This document shows positions 56,691 through 64,000 of a DNA stretch of 64,000 bases, piece by piece (position 1 is the stretch's first letter; every line of letters begins with the position of its first letter). A program made the position numbers and the translations under genes. This stretch comes from Bos javanicus (Eukaryota > Chordata > Mammalia > Artiodactyla > Bovidae), in contig NC_083869.1 of assembly GCF_032452875.1 (NCBI RefSeq), positions 81,400,501-81,464,500 of the forward strand. The letters are read 5' to 3'. The notes below the pieces were generated by a model. That model had not been told where the DNA came from. It saw only the letters and a program-made list of their open reading frames with translations, and searched no databases.

Positions 56691-56754
56691 AGGTTCTTAT
56701 TAGTTATTTTATAGGTGTATATATATTATATATGTATAACATTATACATATATT

Positions 56755-56772
56755 ATGTGTGTGTGTGTGTAT
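56755..56772. repeat. (TG)n microsatellite
   Basis: Short TG run preceded by an AT-rich, TATA-repeat stretch (56710-56750). Confidence 0.8.
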
Positions 56773-56789
56773 GAGTCCCAGTCTTCCAG

Positions 56790-57550
56790 TTTATCCCTCC
56801 CGCCTGTACCTCCTGTTAACCACAAGTTTGTTTCCTACATCTATAACTCTATTTCTGTTTTGTAAGTAAGTTTATTTATACTTTTTTTTGGTTCCACATA
56901 TAAACAATATCATATGCTATTTGTCTTTCTCTGACTTACTTCACTCAATGTGACAATCTCTAGGTCCATTCATGTTGCTGCAGTGGTATTATTTTGTTCT
57001 TTTATAGCTAAGTAGTATTCCATTGTTTATGTGTATCACGTGTTCTTTGTTTATTCCTCTGTTGTTGGACATCAAATTGCTCTCATGTCCTGGCTATTGT
57101 AAATAGTTCTTCAGTGAACATTGGGACTGCATGTGTCTTTTCAAATTATGGTTTTCTCCCGATATATACCCAGGAGTGAGATTGCTAGATCATATGGTTG
57201 CTCTATTTTTTAGTTTTTTAAGAAACCTCTGTACTGTTCTCCATAGTGGCTGTACCAGTTTACATTCCCACCATCTGTTTAGGAAGGTTCTCTTTTTTCC
57301 CATACCCTCACCAGCATTGAATGATTGTAGATTTTTTGTTGATGGCCTTTCTGACTAGTATGAACATTTCTCTAGTAATTGATGATCTTGCATGGATTTT
57401 ATGTGCTGTTTAGCCATCTGTAAGTCTTCTTCAAGAACTGTCTGCTTAAGTCTTCTGCCCATTTTTTTTATTGGGTTGCTTGTCTTTGGATAACTGAATT
57501 ACATGAGCTGTTTTTATATTTTCGAGATTAATCCCTTCTTGGTTGCTTCA
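56790..57550 (-). repeat. L1M 3' UTR/ORF2 C-terminal remnant, second copy
   Basis: A separate antisense L1M: 'gtttcctacatctataact', 'ctgacttacttcactcaat', 'atatatacccaggagtgag', 'ctccatagtggctgtacc', 'ttattgggttgcttgtc'. It repeats the region already seen at 56.2 kb, so these are two insertions. Confidence 0.75.
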
Positions 57551-58269
57551 CTTGGAAATAATTGTGTAGATTAAGAAATGCTAGACTGGGAACTGCTCTG
57601 GTTCTACCTAACAGATTTTAAAATCAAGATTCAAAGTTATCAAATTTTAAAGGATAAAGGTCAAGGATTAAAAAAAAATCCACCAAAAAGATAAGAAACA
57701 GTGTCTGACATTCAGTCAAAAAGTTACTAAGAATGTAGAGAAGGAGGAAATATAACTCTTAAGCAAAAGAAAAAGAAGTATTTCCAAAATAACCTAGAGG
57801 TATTTCAAAAAGAGCCCAGAGTTGATATGGATGTTAAAGTTAGTAAACAAGGATATTAAATACATTATAATGTACTTTCATTTTTTTTTTTTAAGCGAGT
57901 CACTCATTTTATTTTTTTTTTATTTAATTTTTACAAAATAAATTGCATTTTCCATTTTTTTGGTTCCAAAAACACTGTACAGAAGTCCATAACTCTTTTC
58001 AGTTAAGATTGGTATCTTAGAAATTGTTTTAAAAATAAAAAGAAAATTTTGATATACCATATGTTAACTGTACTCTATGACTGGCACTTTTAAGGACCAT
58101 GTTCCCAATACATTCCACAATAATCTAATGAAGTAGTTATTATGATTGCTTTAGAATACATATTAATAGAATATCTTAATCCTGATTTTTTGCCCAGACT
58201 AATTTTAATTGTGACAATCTATGAAGAATATTATGAGAGGAACCTTATAAATACCGAGTATTTTCTTTC
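57551..58269. other. Unassigned intergenic DNA
   Basis: T-rich stretches at 57870-57960; nothing recognised. Confidence 0.45.
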
Positions 58270-58765
58270 TTTTTTTTTTGTTTTGTTTAAAGTTTATTGA
58301 GAAATAATTGACACATATAATTGCATGTATTTAAAGTATACAGCATGATGATTTAATATGCATGCACATTATGGAGTGATTATCAAGATCAGGATAATTA
58401 ACACATTCATCATATAGCTAACTCTTTTTTTTAATGTAGTAAGAATGTTTAAGATTTATTCTCAGTAACTTTCAAATATGTACAATACCATATTAACTAT
58501 GATCATCAGGCTGTACACTTGATCCTTAGGACTGAATCTTCTTATAACTGAAAAGTTGTACCCCTTGACCTACATCATCCCATTTCTCTTCCCCTACCTC
58601 AGCTTCTGGTAGTCACCATTCTAGTCTCTCTATCCTTTTTTTTAAAGATTCCAAATATAAGTGATACCATACAGTATTTGTCTTTCACCTCCTGGCTTAT
58701 TTAACTTAGCATAATGCACTCCAACTTGACCCATGTTGTCAAGATATCCTTTTTATGGTGGAATC
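58270..58765 (-). repeat. Ancient L1M 3' UTR
   Basis: Antisense: 'tttattgagaaataattgac', 'tttaaagtatacagcatg', 'ccccttgacctacatcatcc', 'gataccatacagtatttgtc'. Confidence 0.7.
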
Positions 58766-59683
58766 TTGCTCTATTATATAAATATAAATATATATATATA
58801 TATAAAATATGTATGTATATATATATTTTTTCTTTTTTTGGCAATTTAAAGCTTAAGTCAGATATTGTAATTAATATGTCACATCCAATATGTCAAATAT
58901 AATGTTTAGAAAATATAAACTGCACTTGTTTGATATGTCAGTATATTTATGTCAAAATCAATATAATATATTTAGATCAAACCTGATTGCTAATCACCAA
59001 ATTATAAATAGGTATTTTCTTTTTTTTTTTCCTTAAATGTTGCTAAAGAAATATTATAGAACTCAAATAGTATTACAACCACAATCCCCAATCTTCCTAC
59101 TCCAATAATTATTTTTAGGCTTAATTTTATTTTATTTTATTTTATTTTATTTTTTTGATAATTTATGCCTTTATTTCAGTTGTTGTGTTGGCAATATCAA
59201 TCTTAAAATAATGATGAAAAGTTAACTCTTTCCAAATATGGGTATTTTGGGTTATGGTGAAATAGCAGTAGCTTTAAAACAGTATAGTAGCTAGATCCTA
59301 CCTATCTTTTCCTGGAATGCCCACTTCAACACCAAGCTGTCAGATACATTCCTGAACTTTTGAAGACATTATAATGATGGTAATGTCAGGCCAGGATAAA
59401 GAAAAACAGAAATGATCAGAAGACTGAGGGGAAAAAGACATGAGATGGAAAAAAAAAAAATAGTTCGTATTGTCGACACCATCCAGTCTAGCAATTTTTA
59501 CAGATGCTTTCTGTTTGCTCGAGACAGTTTATTGCTTATGTTACTTCTTCTGTTCCTTTTTTTTTTTTTAATTTTTCAGCACTTTATTTATTTATTTTTT
59601 TATTTGATAAATTTAACGCCTTTTATTGCCATACCTCATTTTACTGTGCTTTGCTTTAGTGAACTTTATAGATACATGGTGTT
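58766..59683. other. Unassigned AT-rich DNA with simple repeats
   Basis: Contains a TA-rich run (58784-58830) and a (TTTTA)n run (59127-59152). The 154-codon plus-strand ORF (59412-59876) is hydrophobic because of poly(T) codons and overlaps antisense L1. Confidence 0.55.
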
Positions 59684-59843
59684 TTTTTTTTCCTTGTTAA
59701 TTTTCTGTTTAGTTGATCTATCCATAAGTGTGAGTGGGGTATTAAAGTCTCCCACTATTATTGTGTTATTGTTAATTTCTCCTTTCATACTTGTTAGAAT
59801 TTGTCTTACATACTGCGGTGCTCCCATGTTGGGTGGATATATA

Positions 59844-60179
59844 TTATATAATTGTTATATCTTCTTCTTGGATTGATCCTTTGATCATTATGTAGTGACC
59901 TTCTTTGTCTCTTTTCACAGCCTTTGTTTTAAAGTCTAATTTATCTGATACGAGTATTGTGACTCCTGCTTTCTTTTGGTCCCAATTTGCATGGAAAATC
60001 TTTTTCCAGCCCTTCACTTTCAGTCTGTATGTGTCCCCTGTTTTGAGGTGGGTCTCTTGTAGACAACATATGTAGGGGTCTTGTTTTTGTATCCATTCAG
60101 CCAGTCTTTGTCTTTTGGTTGGGGCATTCAACCCATTTACATTTAAGGTAATTACTGATAAGTATGATCCCGTTGCCAT
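59844..60179 (-). pseudogene. L1 ORF2 N-terminal endonuclease fragment
   Basis: Begins MATGSYLSVITLNVNGLNAPTKRQRLAEWIQKQDPYICCLQETHL. It keeps the Asn of NVNGLN and the catalytic Glu of CLQETH, as expected for the L1 endonuclease. The frame ends at 59844 after EEDITII through a one-base shift in 'tatattatataattg'. The matching reading continues out of frame to about 59690, where L1 stops. No RT is present, so the protein could not support retrotransposition. Confidence 0.88.
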
Positions 60180-60230
60180 TTACTTTATTGTTTTGGGTTC
60201 AAGTTTATACACCATTTTTGTGTTTCCTGT

Positions 60231-61157
60231 CTAGAGAATATCCTTTAGTATTTGTTGGAGAGCTGGTTTGGTGGTGCAGAATTCTCTCAGCTTTTGCTTG
60301 TCTGAAAAACTTTTGATTTCTCCTTCATACTTGAATGAGATCCTTGCTGGGTACAATAATCTGGGCTGTAGGTTATTTTCTTTCATCATTTTAAGTATGT
60401 CTTGCCATTCCCTCCTGGCTTGAAGAGTTTCTATTGAAAGATCAGCTGTTATCCTTATGGGAATTCCCTTGTGTGTTATTTGTTGTTTTTCCCTTGCTGC
60501 TTTTAATATTTGTTCTTTGTGTTTGATCTTTGTTAATTTGATTAATATGTGTCTTGGGGTGTTTCTCCTTGGGTTTATCCTGTTTGGGACTCTCTGGGTT
60601 TCTTGGACTTGGGTGATTATTTCCTTCCCCATTTTAGGGAAGTTTTCCACTATTATCTCCTCAAGTATTTTCTCATGGTCTTTCTTTTTTTCTTCTTCTT
60701 CTGGAACCCCTATGATTCGAATGTTGTAGCGTTTAATATTGTCCTGGAGGTCTCTGAGATTGTCCTCATTTCTTTTAATTCGTTTTTCTTTTATCCTCTC
60801 TGATTCATTTATTTCTACCATTCTATCTTCTAAATCACTAGTCCTATCTTCTGCCTCTGTTATTCTACTATTTGTTGCCTCCAGAGTGTTTTTAATTTCA
60901 TTTATTGCATTATTCATTATATATTGACTCTTTTTTATTTCTTCTAGGTCCTTGTTAAACCTTTCTTGCATCTTCTCAATCCTTGTCTGCAGGCTATTTA
61001 TCTGTGATTCCATTTTAATTTCAAGATTTTGGATCAATTTCACTATCATTATTTGGAATTCTTTATCAGGTAGATTCCCTATCTCTTCCTCTTTTGTTTG
61101 GTTTGGTGGGCATTTATCCTGTTCCTTTATCTGCTGTGTATTCCTCTGTCTCTTCAT
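60231..61157 (-). CDS. L1 ORF1p, uninterrupted
   Basis: A 308-codon open frame with no stop or frameshift. Order: short N-terminus (MKRQRNTQQIKEQDKCPPNQ); a long charged coiled coil at about residues 35-135 (IQNLEIKMESQINSLQTRIEK... heptad-like Leu/Ile spacing), which drives trimerisation in the family; an RRM at about 140-235 (YNIRIIGVPEEEE, HILIKLTKIKHKEQILKAAREK); and a C-terminal domain ending SIETLQARREWQDILKMMKE...LLYPARISFKYEGEIKSFSDKQKLREFCTTKPALQQILKDIL. ORF1p is an RNA-binding chaperone that coats L1 RNA in cytoplasmic particles. Length is close to other mammalian ORF1p (human 338). It lies ~1.3 kb below a CpG-rich L1 promoter region, so expression is conceivable but is not shown. 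Confidence 0.9.
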   Translation of the reverse strand: MKRQRNTQQIKEQDKCPPNQTKEEEIGNLPDKEFQIMIVKLIQNLEIKMESQINSLQTRIEKMQERFNKDLEEIKKSQYIMNNAINEIKNTLEATNSRITEAEDRTSDLEDRMVEINESERIKEKRIKRNEDNLRDLQDNIKRYNIRIIGVPEEEEKKKDHEKILEEIIVENFPKMGKEIITQVQETQRVPNRINPRRNTPRHILIKLTKIKHKEQILKAAREKQQITHKGIPIRITADLSIETLQARREWQDILKMMKENNLQPRLLYPARISFKYEGEIKSFSDKQKLREFCTTKPALQQILKDIL

Positions 61158-62478
61158 CTTGTTTAAATTGCTGAGTTTGGGGTGTCCTTTCTGTATTCTG
61201 GCAGTTTGTGGAGTTCTCTTTATTGTGGCGTTTCCTCACTGTATGTAGGTATGTAGAGGTGGCTTGTCAAGGTTTCCTGGTTAGGGAAGCTTGTGTCGGT
61301 GTTCTGGTGGTGGAGCTGTATTTCTTCTCTTTGTTCAGTCGCGCTATGGGGAGGGAGGGAGGGATGCTGCAAACAAATGACACTGGCGTGCGCTCGCAGT
61401 GCCTCAGCCACACTGGGTCTGCCCCCGCTCACGGCGCGTGTAGCCTCCCTGCCCACACTGCTCAGGCTCTAGGTTGTTCCGCCGGGAACAATCCGAGGCT
61501 GGCCCTGGGTTGCATGCACCTCCCAGGTCCAAGCCGCTCAGGTTCAGGCACTCGGGTAGTCCTCAGAGGCGCAGACTCAGTTGGGGCTGCATTTTGTGCT
61601 CTTCCCAGGTCCGAGCAGCTCAGGTGATGAGGTGTTTGGCGAGCGCCAATGCTGCGACTTATCGCCTCCCCGCCACTTGGTTATCTGGGTGTAAAACCGG
61701 CGCACCTTCTCAGGCAGATGTTGACCGTCCAGACCCCCAATAAGTTTTAGTTAGCAAAGAAGCCAGTTTTATAGATAATGTCTCTCTGGGGCTGCGATTG
61801 CCCCCTTCCGGCTCTGGCTGCCTGTCACCGGAGGGGGAAGGTTTGCAGCCGGCTACCTCTGTTTAGTCCTTTGTTCCGTGCGCGGGCTGGCGGTGTCTTA
61901 GGTTAGGGCTGGCTTTTCGCATGGTAGATATCCCACAGTCTGGTTTGCTAGCCCAAATTATTTCGCTCAGATAGTGCTCAGGGTATTCAGGCCAGATTCT
62001 TACTCTCAGCGATGCAGCCCGCGCCGCGCCTCCCTGCCCAGCCCCCGCTTGCTAATGGCGGATGCAGGCGTCTGCGCTGCTTCTCCGCTGGAGGAGTTAC
62101 CGTAGGGCTCGCAATCTGCGAGTTTTAATTGTTTATTTATTTTTTCTCCCTGTTATGTTGTCCTCTGTGCTTCCAAAGCTCGGCACGGATTCGGCAGTGA
62201 GAAGGTTTCCTGGTGTTTGGAAACCTCTCTCTTTTTAAGACTCCCTTCCCCGGACGGAGCTCCGTCCCTCCCTCTTTTGTCTCTTGTATTGTCTTTTATA
62301 TTTTTTCCTACCTCCTTTCGAGGAGTTGGGTTGCTTTTCTGGGTGCCTGATGTCCTCTGCCGGCATTCAGAAGTTGTTTTGTGGAATTTACTCGATGTTT
62401 AAATGCTCTTTTGATGAATTTGTGGGGGAGAAAGTGTTTTCCCCGTCCTACTCCTCCACCATCTTGGCGCCTTCCCCT
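61158..62478 (-). promoter_or_regulatory. L1 5' UTR, CpG-rich type
   Basis: About 1.3 kb of GC/CpG-rich sequence upstream of ORF1 on the minus strand. Near the 5' end is CCATCTTGGC (62459-62468 on plus; GCCAAGATGG on the element strand), the YY1-type site that positions transcription start in many mammalian L1s. Plus-strand ORFs here (61208-61743) are shadows of high GC. The outer ~1.1 kb shares no visible similarity with the 5' UTR at 41.3-42.2 kb. Confidence 0.78.
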
Positions 62479-62554
62479 GTACTTTCTTTTCAAAAAGATA
62501 AGTAGAGACATGGAAGGGATATATATGTATATAGGGGGAGAGAGAGAGAGAGCA

Positions 62555-63200
62555 AAATAAAACTAGTAGATTACAGTGACTGAAATGAAAATACGTTGAA
62601 TGTGATAATAGCAGATTAGACACAGCAGATGAAAAAATTAGTGAACTTGAACCAATAATCTTACTCTTAGATTTAAACCCCCTGGATATACATATGTACA
62701 CAAAAGACATGTATAAACATGCTCATAGTGGCAATATCCTTAATACCCCCCAAATGGACAAAACCTGAGGATCCATATTCATTAAAGTACATCAATAAAT
62801 TATGGTACATTTATAAAATGGAATAACAGAGAGTAACAAAAGTGAACAAAAGTTTTTATCTCTAAGAACAAGAATTGATCTCGCAGTGCCTCCAAAATAT
62901 CCAGATCCAAAATAATGCATTCAATATGGTACTATTCATATGAAGTTTGAAATAGGCAAATTGCTTAATAGTAGTAGAAATCAGAGTAGCGAGCACATTT
63001 TCTAGGGTAGTTGCTTTGAGAGGGCATAAATAGGAATTTGGTGGGCTGAAAAATTTGTTTTTTCATATAATTGTTGGTTGCATGAGTGTGATTGCTGTAA
63101 TGAAGCTGGATTCTTGGGTATATCTGTAGATGAGAGTGGTAGGAAAGTATTAGATGAAAAAGTGAGGTAAAAGAATATACTAGCACAGGAATTGAAAGGC
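62555..63200 (+). repeat. Ancient L1M/HAL1 remnants, sense
   Basis: Short L1-like phrases: 'gcagatgaaaaaattagtg', 'cacaaaagacatgtataaac', 'aaattatggtacatttata', 'tggtactattcatatgaag'. A (GA)n run lies at 62540-62553. Highly diverged. Confidence 0.5.
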
Positions 63201-63202
63201 CT

Positions 63203-63286
63203 TTTAAAAATTATTTATTTTAATTGGAGGCTAATTACTTTATAATATTATAGTGGTTTTTGCCATACAATATTGTAAAGTAATTA
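63203..63286 (-). repeat. Young L1 3'-end fragment
   Basis: Antisense ruminant L1 3' UTR ('ttttaattggaggctaatt', 'tagtggtttttgccatac') of about 65 bp. It is followed by 'atattgtaaagtaattag', which reads as the same 3' end in sense. Confidence 0.65.
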
Positions 63287-64000
63287 GTTGATTTCTCATA
63301 GATCTTTGTAATGTAGAAGACACCCAGTAGGTACTCCTTGACTGTTTTACCTGTCTTAAAAATTTCATCATCCTGCAGAAATCTAAAATTTACTCCTGTC
63401 CTAAGTGTATTGAGAGACTCTCTTAAAATAAAGCTAGTGACATTTCTCTAATGTTTTATTTCCCCAACAGTATTTTTATTTTTTGTCATCTTCCCATATT
63501 ATGCATCATTCATGTCTTTGGGTACCTTCATATTTTACATAAAAAATCAAATGTCATGCTTCATATCATTTCTGTGGAAGAGTCAGTATCATTAAAAATT
63601 GTTGAGTGTCATATTTAGTTTGCTAGATTAAGAAAGATGGCTGTTAACTTTTAACAGGCCAGAATTTGGCGGGGAGAAATAGTCAGACTTTAGTTAGCAT
63701 CAGTTAGCATCTGATCATTCTGCATATATTTTAGGTGTTTATTAGCAATTCTATTTGCACTGCATTAGCCCACTTTATTACATTTTCCAGTGTAATGTGA
63801 ATTTCAGCTTTGTGATTGACAATTCTATTCTAATTCTCTTGTGAAAAATGTTCACAATACTTGACCATAAATTCTCAACACTTTTTTCTCTATATGTGCA
63901 GAATCTTCTTTTACTAAGTTTTTCTCTGAAAAAGGACATTTTATTATTTTCCTTGTACAAGCATAAGAAGTACACTTTTATTTTCCCCCAAATGGAATGA
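63287..64000. other. Unassigned intergenic DNA
   Basis: AT-rich sequence to the window end; no gene or repeat recognised. Confidence 0.5.

Larger units (their letters stand above)
59684..62478 (-). mobile_element. Bovine-type L1 with full 5' UTR and ORF1, 3'-truncated
   Basis: Reading the minus strand: 5' end near 62478 ('ggcgccaagatggtggagg'), CpG-rich 5' UTR, ORF1 (61157-60231, open), spacer, and ORF2 from 60179. The L1 sequence stops in the endonuclease domain after 'aaaattaacaagg', followed by nine A and unrelated sequence. The missing ~3.9 kb is the 3' side of the element, the opposite of the usual 5' truncation. No TSD was found. Confidence 0.9.

Noticed and set aside
59412..59876. 154-codon plus-strand hydrophobic ORF
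   Set aside because: Hydrophobicity comes from poly(T) codons, and the 3' half is antisense to an L1.
61208..61743. 139- and 89-codon plus-strand ORFs in GC-rich DNA
   Set aside because: They are antisense to an L1 5' UTR; long frames are expected in CpG-rich sequence.

Overview
This window is nuclear DNA of a ruminant (Pecora, most likely a bovid). It is AT-rich and has no operon-like gene order. It is dominated by repeats specific to that lineage: BovB (RTE-clade) LINEs with pentanucleotide CTGAA/TTCAG tails, Bov-tA and Bov-A2 SINEs, bovine-type L1 elements and a bovid-type endogenous retroviral LTR. Beneath these lie older mammalian repeats (L1M, L2, MIR, MaLR and ERVL LTRs). Cattle, sheep and goat cannot be told apart from this sequence alone. 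Family names rest on remembered consensus features, not on a database search.

Layout. 1-2.7 kb: old unique DNA with a MIR, an L1M tail and a Bov-tA. 2.7-8.0 kb: BovB fragments in head-to-head and antisense orientation, one split by a 1.2 kb solo LTR. 8-13 kb: mostly unique DNA, with a CpG-rich promoter-like patch at 11.74-12.24 kb that carries a short ORF ending near a splice donor; this is the only candidate for a host gene exon. 13.2-22.8 kb: a BovB cluster, including a complex copy at 18.6-21.75 kb with alternating orientation and a 0.7 kb inverted repeat. 22.8-32.6 kb: older DNA with L2, MIR, MaLR LTRs and scattered SINEs. 32.6-53.5 kb: deeply nested L1 and BovB insertions, including a 5'-inverted BovB, a nearly full-length minus-strand L1 and a 5'-truncated plus-strand L1, most with readable target-site duplications (TSDs). 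53.5-59.7 kb: SINE, MIR and ancient L1 remnants. 59.7-62.5 kb: a minus-strand L1 that keeps its CpG-rich 5' UTR and an uninterrupted ORF1 but lacks most of ORF2. 62.5-64 kb: ancient L1 remnants and unique DNA.

How the parts work together. BovB supplies (in its live relatives) the endonuclease/reverse transcriptase that also mobilises Bov-tA and Bov-A2, which share its 3' tail. L1 elements use their own ORF1p and ORF2p. Almost every copy here is broken by truncation, frameshifts and stops, and BovB sequence alone covers roughly a quarter of the window. Nested TSDs give a relative insertion order. I see no complete cellular protein-coding gene, rRNA, functional tRNA, CRISPR array or bacterial-type system. 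I also see no evidence of an undescribed enzymatic system. The most interesting signals are structural: BovB inversions and a conversion-like palindrome, an LTR containing a BovB fragment, two unrelated L1 5' UTRs joined to related bodies, and the CpG-rich promoter patch.
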